Assembly: GCA_027946555.1 (NCBI GenBank)
Contig: JAPEVC010000001.1
Span: forward strand, 124,001 to 188,000
Source: Gnomoniopsis sp. IMI 355080
Lineage: Eukaryota > Ascomycota > Sordariomycetes > Diaporthales > Gnomoniaceae
Direction: 5' to 3'
Length of the DNA stretch: 64,000 nucleotides
In this document: positions 22,578-34,800 of the stretch, one piece after another
Layout of the letters: each line of letters begins with the position of its first letter
Numbering within the stretch: the stretch's first letter is position 1
Made by a program: the position numbers and the translations under genes
The notes under the pieces: model-generated
Database searches by the model: none
Told to the model about the DNA's origin: nothing
Seen by the model: the letters and a program-made list of their open reading frames with translations, nothing else

Positions 22578-23072
22578 CTTGGGATTGGCATAGATTCCAA
22601 TGGGCCGCGTGGTGGGTGAGACGAGCTTGTTAGTGTTAAGACTGGTGTTGGATGCAGCAGCTGCGTGCAAACGCTTCAGGCAAATCGCGCGAAAGCTGGG
22701 AGCAAAATCACCAGTGAACATGCACTCAGGCCCTGGGCAGTCGCGACCCTTTTCGAATTGATGCGCTGACACCCCGATCTAGCAGGGCTTTTCACACCAG
22801 CACGACTAAGCCCCTCCCCGGGCGCCTCCCTGGAGGGCCGCCCCCTTCGTGCAATCAGTGCTATTCCAAATCGCATCGGCGATTGGGAATTACCTACTCT
22901 TGATGTGCGAGGCAATTTGGCCTCTCGCAGAATTCAATGTCAAAGCTCGGACCACTTGTCCTCACACAACCCAAGTTTTGGGTGGAATGCCGTATTTGCA
23001 TGACTTCAATTTTCGATCGTGTCACATGCTGCACGGTGGACAGCATGATGCACTATGGCCCTTCCATACAGT
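22578..23072. other. intergenic region, 0.5 kb
   Basis: Lies between the start of the conserved unknown gene and the stop of NDUFS5, both on the minus strand. It contains GC-rich sequence near 22800 that could be promoter or an extra 5' coding exon of the unknown gene. Confidence 0.5.
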
Positions 23073-23515
23073 CTATGATCCCAGCACCTTCTTCGTCTCT
23101 TCCTCCTTGCCTAGTAACCCCAAGCTTCGTATTTGCCCTGCCGTCGGTGCATCCTCTCGTCCTTGGGTCATCTCGGCTTTCCTATATGCTGCCTGAAGAG
23201 TCATGACCCGGGCAGCCTGGAGAGTTGTTGTTAGCCAAAATGCCACTTACACCGGCCTTCTCATGAGGGATTCCACCGACCTCTTTCTTGTGGTGTAAGC
23301 ACTCGTAGTAGTCTTCCAACACTGGTACACACTTCTTCTTTCCCGAGCTGTCCTCCGAGTTCGTGTTGACGACGTAGCATGCGAGGACCTCCTGCCAGAA
23401 GGGAAAGCACCGGCCAGGGCCTGGACGCGACGAGTTAGCTGAATTCCTCAACGGGTGATAGGGCTGGCCGGCCCAAGCAGAGCATACCTCCGTTATTCCC
23501 GTATCCGGAAGCCAT
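23073..23515 (-). CDS. NADH:ubiquinone oxidoreductase (complex I) NDUFS5 / 15 kDa subunit
   Basis: Exons 23515-23488, 23420-23281 and 23216-23073, giving 103 residues. It is an accessory subunit of mitochondrial complex I on the intermembrane-space side. The diagnostic twin CX9C motif is complete: Cys14-Cys24 (CFPFWQEVLAC) and Cys40-Cys50 (CVPVLEDYYEC), so import by the Mia40 relay is expected. The start MASGYG and the C-terminal LQAAYRKAEM then LGLLGKEEE match fungal members. The second intron uses a poor donor (GTCGGT, 23280-23275). I prefer it because it joins KKE directly to AARVMTLQ as in relatives. The better GTAAGT nearby would leave a 35-nt intron and insert 11 residues. It shares a 425-base divergent promoter with SEC39. 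Confidence 0.92.
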
Positions 23516-23940
23516 GGCGTTGATGTATTGCAGATTGCAGGACGTCGACTTGAAGAATTCGTCAACGGAAGTAATTGGTCGTGTCGGCGAAAGACAAGAT
23601 GTCGTCTGGCGGCATTCACTCTGACGAATGATGTACCGCTGTATTACTCAGCAAGCGCTGACCCGCTTCTACTGTAGCCCCTGCTCTATTCCAAGTTCCA
23701 ATAGCTGCCAAGTTAAGGTACTCAGGTACTTGTACTTGTAAATGACACCGCCACAGCTACGCAAATCATAGTACTTTTTGCGTTCGGTTGCGTGGCTGAG
23801 GATTGCCTCGGACCTTCACGCGACAGCTTGCCTTGAAGGCTGACCTGATCAGACACCTTTGTCGCTAGCTCTTCTTTGCGGCGCAATAGGTACCCTCTTT
23901 ATCCTTTGACATAGAACATGCGTTGCAGCAGCAAACCGCC
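23516..23940. promoter_or_regulatory. shared divergent promoter of NDUFS5 and SEC39
   Basis: The 425 bases separate two start codons pointing away from each other, so both promoters must be here. No consensus element could be assigned with confidence. Confidence 0.5.
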
Positions 23941-26834
23941 ATGAGTCTCGTTCTTTCGGCGCCAAAGATCGTCCTCCTGGCCGTGCACCTTGCGGCCAAA
24001 GCCGATCTCGACAGTCTGTCCTTCATCGCCGCGAACAATGGCTCAGTCCTGCGCAAGGAGCTGCTTCTGCGCATCCTCCTCACATATCTACCCGAGACAC
24101 TAAAATCCGAAGAATACGTGTCATTTGTGGAAGAAGTGGACAAGGGCATATATGCAGCTCACGAGCACTGGGAGGTCGACGCATCTGCCGTCGAACAGTT
24201 GTCGGAGGAGCAGGCGGTAAAGAAGGTCCGCAAGCTGCATCTGCTGAAGCTGTCATGGCCCGAGGCCCCTCCAGAGGCGGAGGGCGACCTCTTGACTCTA
24301 TTCTTGTTACGAAGAGCCTACAAGGTGGACGAGGAGGCCGGCTTGTTAACACAACTACCCGATTTACTCGCACCCTTCCTCGATCACTCCCCATATCTGC
24401 GAACTTGGACCATCTCTGTGTTGATGCCTCTACTGAGACGGAACTGCGAATACTATCCTCATGATAGTGTGCCAATAACACTGGCGGAATTCGAAAAGTT
24501 AGGAGACACCGCGGCTGTCGACCTTTTGCTCTCACAAACCGGGGCTCAAGAGGCGGACTATACCCATGTTTCTCGGGACCTGAGAGGCTTGGTGGGACCT
24601 TGGCTGTATAACGAGAGAAGATGGATAAAAGACAACTCAAGCAGGGAAGGGCAAGAAGCTGCTGACGAAGAGGAGGAGATATGTCCAGGGTGGGAACAGA
24701 TGTTGACCTGGTTAACCTCACAAGCATGCGCAAACTGGAAGGTCGCTGTTGAGGCAATAGACCATTGGCATGGGCCCGAGGACGTCGATCTGGGTGGTTT
24801 TGGGCAGATGTGGATGTCTGACGACAAACAACAATACCTCGAGCGCCGGTATGCTCGTGCTGGGCTGGCATGCGCATATCTCATCCCAGAGGCAACCACA
24901 GAAGCATTGACGGGCGCGTATACCCTCGCCCTGGAAGTCACTAAACTTTTGGACGATCCCTTACCGCCTTTGCAGACTGCCGCGTCCAATCTATCTCCAG
25001 TTCCTGACCTTGGAAGTACAAATATCATGTTCGCGAAGAACGTCACGTTCCTGCGAAACAAGATGCTTGATGAGAGCAACGTGCTCACCAAACCATCCGA
25101 GTTGGCGGTCGCTCTCCTATCTGCATTGGTGGTCAGTGCATTTCTCTCTACGAGATCAGGATCTCCTATCACCGTGAGGAAGGCAGGAGAGTTAGCCATG
25201 CTTCAAGATGAGCGCGAACAGAAAGCAGAATTTCTCAAATTAATACACGCGGTCAGTGAGCGTGGACCGAGCTCAGACGACAAGTTCTGGATCCGAGCCA
25301 GAAACGAGATCCTCTGGCTGAAGGACTGGGGTGCGGAAGAGGAAGACTCTCCGACTGAGGATCAGCATTACGCTGGCATTTATGGGCGAGTCAAGAAGGA
25401 CTTCATCGAAGTCGAGATTCTGAAGGCACTATTGGCACACACTCGTACGTCTGATGTATTTGCACGGCAGGACACAGAGCTAATTAGAGACAGGTTTCTC
25501 CCTCGCGAGAACTCTTTACGAAGATGCTTCGGACCAGCCTTTACCGAAAGAAGTGCTCCGAGACACCATTTATGCGGCCGCAATGGTTGCTTATGACAAC
25601 GCTTCCAACCCCAATCGTAATCGGGGTGGCCTGAAGAAGTGCAACGACATGTGAGTGCCTCTGTAGCCGGGCACTTTTTTAGTCCTGACTGACCGTCATC
25701 AGAGTTACCGGCTTTCCAAAGACCATAGAGCGGTCTTTTGTGGCTACGCAACGCATCGAGGCTCTCTTGAAAGCAACTCATGGCTTGAGTGACTACAAAC
25801 TTGTTCTCAAGCAAGGCGAGCCGTTCACACCTGTGATCCTTCGTGTTCATCATGACCCTATCTCTATAATTGGCAAAGTACTAGAGCAGAACCCCAAGAG
25901 TTACACCCGAATTCAAGATCTGGTTGACGTGGGACAAAATATGGTCGCTGCAGGCCTCACGGTTCGCGACAAGTCGGGGCACCCTGCTTTGACCCCAGAA
26001 AGAGAACCAGAGGAGATGCTGCACGCTGAGAAGCGCGTCACCGCCATGTGCATTGACGCAGCCCTGACCGAGGATGACTTCGAGACAGCATATTCTTACG
26101 TTATGAATCGCTTGGCTGCTCTCGACAGGAGGAGGCCCCAGCCGCCTCGCAAGGTCAGCAGTAGCTCTATCTTGAGCAAAACTGGCGCAATAGGCAGAGA
26201 CGATTGGTCCTGGCGAGCAGCCTTCCAAGCAGGCATGTACCGACGAAGCGCGCGCACCATGCGACCAACCCACCTCGGTACAGCAAGCGGCAACCCAGAT
26301 ATCCGCCACCTCGAGCAGCGCATCGAGTGTCTCGCAACTGCCCTCCGCGTCGCACCGACCCCTGCGCTCTTCGAGATTCTCAAAGCGTACCGTCGCACTG
26401 AGGAAGAACTTGACGCGGCCATTAAGGCTGAGCAGGAGCAGGAGAACGCCTGGGACGACGTCGCAGACCAGCAGACCATGCCTGGTGGCTTCAACACGGC
26501 GACGCCGCCGCACATCTCAGGTGGCAGACAAGCAACGGCGGCAAGGCACAACGCTGAGGAGGCCCCCATGTCTTTATTTGACTTGTCGAGGGCCAGTATG
26601 CGCTCTGCTTCGCGGAACTTTACGGCGTTGTCGAATTTCAATTTGACGACCCAGGGAAGGCCGTCAGACTCAGATTCACTAGCGGAAAGTGAGGGTGGTG
26701 AGGGTGCAGAGGGACATCAGCAAAGGGCGAGAAAACGGGATCAGTTGAGAGAGGCCGCCATGGGCGGCTTGACAGCGGGCGTGGGATGGTTGATAGGTGC
26801 GCAGCCTCCTCCCCGGGGCCATGAACAGGAATGA
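23941..26834 (+). CDS. SEC39-domain protein, Dsl1 tethering complex subunit
   Basis: Exons 23941-25444, 25494-25650 and 25703-26834, giving 930 residues with phases 1, 2 and 1 resolved. Sec39 is part of the Dsl1 complex that tethers COPI vesicles at the ER. The start MSLVLSAPKIVLLAVHLAAKAD is chosen; the frame extends six codons further to MQQQTA, which is less like the family. The protein is alpha-helical throughout, with FIAANNGSVLRKELLLRILLTYLPET near the N-terminus and YEDASDQPLPKEVLRDTIYAAAMVAYDNASNPNRNRGGLKKC around the second exon, features of the Sec39 domain. The C-terminal 150 residues are acidic and low-complexity, with a Gly-rich end (GGLTAGVGWLIGAQ). The upstream neighbour NDUFS5 is divergent and unrelated in function. 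Confidence 0.87.
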
Positions 26835-28541
26835 GGCGGACTTGACCAAGGGTAGGAGCACAGATAGGGGAAATATGATACCACGATATTGGGCTTGCAC
26901 TTTCTATATCAATCTAAGTCTGGTCAATCGATACGGTGCTGCTTGGCCGTTTCTGCGTCAAATTACCATGATTATCCAAAGCTCACAAATACGCTGACAG
27001 GCACCTTTGCTAGAAGGATGTTCCAAAGGATGGATCATGTGGTTCCAAGGCAAGCCATATTCCTCATTTTGGGGTGTCTACCAATTAGTTCTGTCTGGCA
27101 TCCTACCAAATGCTTGGTGGTGTCAAGACTAACCACATCGAAAGATGTGGCAGCTGAATTCAGTGAGGAATGAATACAGCATCTGAGCGGCTCGCGATTC
27201 TGGCTTGCATAGCAGAATTATCTTGGCACCTGAGCTGATTTTCATGTGCCTCTTGGGATATTGAAGACAAGCAGGTCCCAAACCTGCCGCTTCTTGTTTG
27301 TTCATGAGAATACTAGAGACTGTCGCCACCATGCCCCTTTCTAAAGCCCAAGCTTGCCGGTTTGTAACAAAGTGTGCTCTGAGGAAAAGTGCTAGCCAGG
27401 CATTGCTCCATCCCTACATTCACCAACTACTTGTGTGTGCTTGTAAGAAGAATAACGGCAATCACTTTGGACCGGTAAGTGGGTGAGGAGTACAACTTCC
27501 TAAGCGCCAACGGGCGATGCCTGTCTCATGATACGGGGTGCCTTCACATTCTCTGTAGCTTTCGAGCCAACGGTTTTGTGGGAAGCAAGACCCGCTGAGA
27601 GGAACATCTTTGAGATCTCGTGCAAAGTTACACGGCCTGTAGCATTCCAGATTGCGTCGGCCCCCACGAGCGTCTGACCGTTTTCAAGCCCCTGCCAAAT
27701 TAACGCTGCCTCTACATTTCCGATTTCCTGTGCTTACCCGAAATCCACTTAGATGTCTTGTGACTCGTGATCTTACTAATGCATTGAAGTTCTTCAGTAT
27801 TAAATGCCGAAAAGGTTTGTGCTAAGATAAGATGGGTGTGCTGATTTGTGCGGTCCAACTGACGTATAGCCTTGTCATGGCTGGGGCTCTTTACCAACAT
27901 GCTCAAAGTGCATTTTCATTTTTAGACAACCAAGAAATCCTTCGTGAGACAATTCACCAATGCGATTTCTTTGAAAGCTCAATATTTTCCACTATTGAAT
28001 CTGACTGGCGTGTGTAGTGGTGTTGCGGCCGCCAAATCAACCAACAGACCCAGACCACCAACATTGATCCTTTGAAGAGGCCTCTCAAGACAAGAACCAA
28101 GGTGTTCTCAACTGGTTCCTCCTTCAATTGTCTGAAATAATTAGCGCTATGATACTGCGGTCTTTCATGAACATGTTATATAGGGAAGGGGCGAATTGTT
28201 GGTTCTCGTCATGTGCTCTAACTGATCTGCCTATGCAGGAAAATTTACTAGACAAGGTATTTTGGTACGACGCAGCATTGTCCTTCCAGATTATAATTTC
28301 TTCACAAAGAGGTAGCAACTTCGGAGATAAATTCACCTGGATCAATTGTTTGCCATCTCCTTATCTGCACTTGGCTGCTGGTTTGTTGTTGAACCCAACT
28401 TTTTGCACCTCTTCCACCCCAGCACCTGCAAACCAAATCTTGCAATTTGCAAACAACAAACAACCTCCACTCGTTTTCTTATTCCTCATCAAACACCAAG
28501 AGCCTCAACTTTGACGATCAAAACTACTGTCACTCGTCAAA
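26835..28541. other. intergenic region, 1.7 kb
   Basis: Downstream of SEC39 and upstream of catalase. Frames such as 28128-28514 lie in the catalase leader and look random. The last 150 bases are rich in CAA and CT tracts, as is usual for leaders of highly expressed fungal genes. Confidence 0.5.
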
Positions 28542-30914
28542 ATGACCTTCACAAGCTTCCCCCGAGGCAGGCCCACTGCTCCTGGCAATGAGACGGGCAA
28601 CAACATCTTCACCACAATGAATGGTATGCTTTCCCACCCATGAAATCAAATGCTCTCCTTCCTGAACTGACCTACTGAAAAATTCAAGGTGCTCCCATCC
28701 GTAATCCTGCTGCCAGTCAGAGAGTCGGTGGTCAGCTGCGTGGTGTCTCGCTGCTGCAGGACGCCAACCTGGTGGAGCTGATTCAGTCCTTGGATCGCGA
28801 GCGCATCCCAGAGCGGTAAGCAATCTGGCAGTGGTCCTAGCTCTGTCTGTAACCAAGAAAATACTGAATCTTTGATAGTGTCGTCCATGCCAGAGGCTGT
28901 GGTGCCTATGGCTACTTTGAGACGATTCGCGACATGACTGATGTGACCAGCGCCGATTTCCTTGGTCGCGTTGGCAAGCGTACCCCTCTGTTTGCTCGCT
29001 TCTCGACTACCGCTGGTGAGAAGGGATCTGCTGAGACAGTTCGCGACGTGCGTGGTATGGCCTTCAAGATGTACACCAACGAGGGAAATCTGGATTGTGA
29101 GTACTGCTGTCTCTTGCTGTGACCCCCGCCCTCTTTCTAAAGGGCTTCTGACTTTGGGTTCCAAAACATGCTAACACATCTTCACAGGGGTTTTCCTGAG
29201 CCAAGTGAGCTCTCTCCTGCTCAGATTGCAATTCACACATGTTGCCTCCATTATATGAGCAGAAATGCTGACCATCGACGTAGCCTGTCTTCTCCATCCG
29301 TGATGGTGCCAAATTCCCATCCTTCGTCCATGCTACCAAGAAAAACCCTCGAACTGGCTTGCCTGACCATACTCAATTCTGGGAGTAAGCATTACCAATT
29401 CCGTGTTTATAGCGTTGCCAGCTGACCAAATCCGCTCCTAGCTACTTTGTCAACAACCCAGAGGCTCTCCACTTCCTCCTATTCCTCTTCAGTGATAGAT
29501 CCACGCCTGCTGATTTCCAGCATGCTGACATCTTCTCCGTGAACACTTATCGTGCGTATCTATTCTATCACAAGAATCCTTAAAGTCTTTTGCCTTGGGC
29601 TCCGAAACATACTGACACGCAATGATAGGTTTCACAAAGGCGGTAAGACAGCATCACGAAAATTGCCTGCATAGATTACATACCATCCCTCCCCTTGTGT
29701 CACACGTTTTGTCGTTGCACCAGATCTAACTCATGTCATTGTGTTGCAGGACGGAAGCTTCGAGTACGTCAAGTTGCACATCAAGTCCAACCAGGGCAAT
29801 CAGTACCTGACCTCAGCCGAGGCCCGTGAGCGTGCTGCCGCCGACCCCGACTTCATGACCCGTTCGCTGTACGAGGACATTGAGGCAGGCAAGTTCCCTT
29901 CCTGGGATGTCTACGGTCAGATCATCAGCCCTGAGGTTGCCGAGACGTACCCTGTCAACATCTTCGATCCGACCAAGACCCTGCCCTCGGTTGACTTCCC
30001 CTATCGGCCCTTTGGTCGCATCGTTCTGAATGAGAACGTGAGTGATCAGTTCGCCGAGGTCGAGCAGGCGGCCTTCAGCCCTACCAACGTCGTGCCTGGT
30101 TGGGCACTGAGTCCTGACCCTGGTAAGCACTCTCGCTATTTGAGTAGTATAATAATTTTGATGGCCATGCTTACGACAAAACAGTCCTCCAAGTTCGCGC
30201 TTTGGCCTACCAGGATACCCAGCGCTACCGCCTCGGCACCAATTTCTCCCAGCTCCCAGTGAATCGTCCCAAGCACGCCTTCAACCCGCTGTGCCGCGAT
30301 GGTGCCGGCAACATCCAGCAAGGCCGTGGCATCACACTGCCTCCTTACTACCCTTCTGGCTTTTACAGCCTCGACAAGGCTCCTCAGTACGCCGCTCCTG
30401 GAGAGGAGAACTGGAACGGTCGCGTGGTCGACTACGAGAGCAAGATGGAGGATGGCGATCTGGAGCAGCCTCGCGACTTTTTTGAGCGGATCCTCGCCAA
30501 GGAGCCTGGTCAGCAAGAGAACCTGATCAGCAACATCGCCGAGCATCTCTCCGAGGCTGACTCGAAGGTGCGAAACAAGGCTTACGGTATGCACCATAAT
30601 ATTCTCCATTCCTTTTTCTCTCGTCATTGCAACATTCTTTTGATTGACCATCTCACCAAGCTCTGTTCGGCCGTGTTCATCCCGATCTGGGCCGCAAGGT
30701 TCGCCGCGCCACCGAGAAGCAAGCCGAGGACCTTGTCTTCAAGAAGGTCACCGACACGATGGCGGGTCTCACCCTGCCATACCAGCCGCGCAACAAGCGC
30801 ACCGCTCTGGACAAGAACGAGGATCTGCCCTGCAGCCTCGACCAGTGCCAGCCCAACGCTGGTCTCGTCTCGGGCATCAATGGTGTGAGGGGCGAGCTGT
30901 TCGGTCTGGAGTAA
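28542..30914 (+). CDS. heme catalase, short-subunit type, with altered distal pocket
   Basis: Ten exons: 28542-28623, 28689-28815, 28879-29096, 29188-29204, 29284-29384, 29442-29551, 29629-29642, 29750-30122, 30185-30586 and 30661-30914, giving 565 residues. It would convert hydrogen peroxide to water and oxygen. The distal His is in RVVHARG (His73); the proximal Tyr is in AYQDTQRYRLG (Tyr356). Also typical are RFSTTAGEKGSAETVRDVRG, FLFSDRSTPADFQHAD and PLCRDGAGN. The region that normally reads DWVFNNTPVFF reads DWVFLSQPVFS, so the distal catalytic Asn is missing. No reading of the intron between exons 4 and 5 restores it. Two exons are very small (17 and 14 nt). There is no signal peptide, and the C-terminus (FGLE) is not a clear peroxisomal signal, so the cytosol is likely. 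All phases match, and the frame is otherwise intact. The A of the start codon is preceded by CAAA, a good fungal context. Confidence 0.92.
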
Positions 30915-31829
30915 TGGGCTCTCGAAGATACCTCACCTGAGCTTTGAGGCTCACACAGCATCCTCCTGCAAAACGAGCCAGCTGCACATGTATCAGTCCT
31001 CATGCCGCTTCTCTGCGATGCTAGGCAGAGGACGGGCTATCATTTAGGTTTGGGGTTGGTTCTGTCCTGATTCCCTCTTGCAGCATCCTCCCCTTGAACG
31101 GAATGGCTCTGGATGTGGACCTTGATTCTATACTCCTCTGTCTGACTTCCACGTGGGAGACAGCCAAGCATCAACGCAGATGAAGCTCTAGAAATGTTCC
31201 CTACGTAGGGATAGCTTCACACAGAATCAGTAAATAAACAGACTACTCATATTTTCAAAGGCAGATTCTCCATATCTATCTGACCTGTGATGCCTGTGTA
31301 CCTAGGTAAATGTTCACTTCAATATTATTCGAAAAACTTACCAGGCTGCCCCGCTCAGTAGGAGACTCAAATGCTGGCATTGGGAAGTCGAGCTCACCGC
31401 TTCAGAAAAAAGCAGGCCAAATTTCCTTCTGTACTTCGGCCCACAAGGATGGACTGATCACTAAGAGAATAATGGTAATACCAGACCTGAAATGGCTAGG
31501 TATTTCAAGGTCCGAATGAAGTAAGTGAGTTTGCTGTTGTTGTATTGCTGATATAAGCAATGCATGTGCAAGAGCAGGGGTCAGCTAAATGAGTGGGGCA
31601 ACGCGTTTACGTCAATTCGAAGCGCGACGACGCGTTATACATTTTGGGGAGTTTCCCTCCTACACTCCCGAAAACCATGATTCTTCTGACATTCTTGATT
31701 GTCTCCTTCCAGCCCGGTCCTTGATCTGTCTTCGAGACCAAGTTCTTTCAAATGTGAAGCTGGACCCAGCTCTAAGATCGTACCCATCCGCCCGAACAAG
31801 GTATCCAAAGAATCCAGACTGCCGTCACC
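30915..31829. other. intergenic region, 0.9 kb
   Basis: Catalase 3' UTR and promoter of the polymerase gene. The palindrome TACCTAGGTA is at 31299-31308. No gene was seen. Confidence 0.5.
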
Positions 31830-34800
31830 ATGCCTGCTGCCACAATGGCGCCCAAGAAGCGCATATTAGGGGAGACATCCAGCGCCAGACATAACATAGC
31901 CGCGACGCCAGTCACCTCCAAGAAACAGAAAACGGACCACTTTTCTTCCTCGCCTGTCCCTCGCCTGGCCAGCTCTCAGACAGCCAAGGTCGCGTCAAGT
32001 CAGGTGAAGAGCACATTCGAGACTGAAGTACTGGAGAAGATCAGCCAGGGCATATCAGACCTCAAGCAGAACAACACGGAGAAGGACCAATCATGGGCAC
32101 GGCCAACTTTACCCGATGGCTACAGCGCTGCTACACACAATCTTTGCTTCCAACAGATCGAGGCTGAGGAAGGCACCCTTCATGGCGGCAGTCCTACCGT
32201 CAAGCTTTTTGGTGTAACGAGCGAGGGCAATTCCGTGATGCTCCATGTCAAAGCCTTCAAGCACTATCTCTACGTTGCAGCTCCAAGCGGTTTCTCCCCA
32301 CATGACTGCATGCCATTCAAAGCATACCTCGAGACCCAGGTTGCCCAACAGCAGCAGAGTGTCATCCATTCAGTGCAGATGGTGATGCGGGAAAGCATAT
32401 TCGGATTCCAGAATAATACCCAAAATCCCTTCTTAAAGATCACTGTCACTGATCCCAAGTTCATCAACAAAGTCCGCTCTACCATACAGTCCCACAATGC
32501 CAACTGGAAGGGACTCTGGAAGTCACCAGATGGCCAAATCCTCACTTTCGACAATATTCAATACATCATTCGGTTCATGGTAGACAACAAGGTATGCAGC
32601 GTCTGGACTCAGGTTTAGGAGGCTACTGACACGAGCGCAGATTTTTGGTATGTCTTGGGTCGAGGCCAAAGCCGGCACATACAAACTCATTCCCGAGCGC
32701 GACCGTCAATCAAATTGTCAAATCGAAGCAGAATGCAGCTATCTCGACCTCATTGCACACGAGCCTGTCGGAGAATGGTCCAAGATGGCACCACTGAGAG
32801 TCATGTCCTTCGATATAGAGTGCGCTGGTCGAAAGGGTATCTTTCCCGAAGCCAACCACGATCCCGTCATTCAAATTGCGAACGTCGTCACGAAATACGG
32901 AGAGAAGAAGCCCTTCGTCCGTAACGTCTTCTGCCTGGACACGACTAGTTCCATCGTTGCGACTCAAGTTCTAGAGTTTGCGAAAGAAGAGGATATGTTG
33001 ATGTCGTGGAAGAACTTCCTCCTCGAAGTAGACCCAGACATCATCACCGGCTACAATATCTCTAATTTCGATTTTCCCTATCTGCTTGATCGAGCGAAGC
33101 ACCTCAAAGCCAAGAATTTCGAGTATTGGTCCAGATTACCGACTATGAAGTCTGTGTCGAAGGATACAAACTTCTCCAGCAAGCAGATGGGTAACCGAGA
33201 CACAAAGGCCACGAATATCAACGGGCGGCTTCAATTGGACATGCTGCAATTGGTTCAGCGCGACCACAATCTTCGGAGTTATACCCTGAACTCAGTGTCG
33301 TCGAATTTTCTGGGGGAGCAAAAGGAGGATGTCCACTACACTATGATCACAGAACTTTTCAACGGCACACCCGAATCGCGTCGGCGGTTGGCACTCTACT
33401 GTTTGAAGGATGCGTACTTACCGATAAGGCTGATGGAGAAGCTTTCGTGCTTGGAAAACTACACTGAGATGGCAAGAGTCACGGGCGTGCCATTCAACTA
33501 CCTCCTGTCTCGTGGTCAGCAAGTCAAGTTCATTAGCCAACTTTTCCGAAAGGCTCTAGAGCAGAAGCTTGTTGTACCCGATCTGAAGGGAGAAGGTAGC
33601 GACGATCAGTATGAAGGTGCGACGGTCATTGAACCTACTCGTGGATACTACGACGTGCCAATTGCAACACTCGATTTTGCCTCGCTGTACCCCAGTATCA
33701 TCCAGGCGCACAACTTGTGCTACACGACACTTGTCAACAAGAAGTCCGTCGAAAGTTTTGGACTGAAGCTGGATGAGGATTACATTGTCACTCCCTGCGG
33801 AGACATGTTCGTGACAGCTAAGCAGCGAAAGGGTCTCCTGGCTCAGATTCTGGAAGAATTGTTGAGTGCGAGAAAGCAAGCCAAGCGGGAGATGGCGGCT
33901 GAAAAGGACCCATTCAAGGTGGCTGTGCTGAATGGTCGTCAATTGGCCTTGAAAGTCAGTGCGAACTCGGTCTATGGTCTTACTGGTGCAAGCAACGGCA
34001 AGCTGCCCTGCTTGGAAATTGCCAGTAGTACCACGAGTTTCGGTCGACAGATGATTGAAAAGACCAAGAATGAGGTGGAAGCAAAGTACAACATCGCCAA
34101 TGGCTACTCCCATGATGCTCAGGTCATATACGGTGACACAGATTCTGTAATGGTCAAATTTGGCACTACAGAATTAGCGGAGGCGATGAAGCTGGGCGAG
34201 GAGGCAGCTAACTACGTCTCGTCCAAGTTCGTAAAGCCGATCAAGCTCGAATTCGAGAAGGTCTACTTCCCGTACCTCCTGATCAACAAGAAGCGTTATG
34301 CTGGGCTCTATTGGACGAAGCCCGAGAAATACGACAAGATGGACACCAAAGGTATCGAGACAGTCCGTCGTGACAATTGTCTGCTGGTGCAGACCGTTAT
34401 CGAGAAGGTTCTTAGAATGATTCTGATCGACCGTGACGTACCTGGCGCTCAGGAGTGAGTAGCTCCATCAAACCGTCTCAAGCGCATCCAGATGACTGAC
34501 CAGCTATCAGATACGTGAAAAACACCATCGCCGATCTGCTGCAGAACAAGGTTGACATGTCGAAACTGGTGATCACGAAAGCCCTTACCAAGGACGACTA
34601 CACCGCCAAGCAGGCTCACGTAGAACTGGCTCATCGCATGAAGAAACGTGACCCTGGCTCGGCTCCCGGTCTGGGAGATCGTGTGGCCTATGTGATGATC
34701 AAAGGCTCAACAGGGTCTAAGAATTTTGAGAATTCAGAAGATCCCATTTATGTGCTTGAGCACAACGTGCCCATTGACACCAAGTACTATCTTGACAACC

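Noticed and set aside
23217..23247. A 35-nt intron in NDUFS5 using the strong GTAAGT donor as the main form
   Set aside because: Too short for efficient splicing and inserts residues not seen in relatives; kept only as a possible minor form.
28128..28514. Plus-strand frame of 128 codons ahead of catalase
   Set aside because: Starts at a non-ATG codon and ends in the catalase leader; sequence looks like untranslated DNA.
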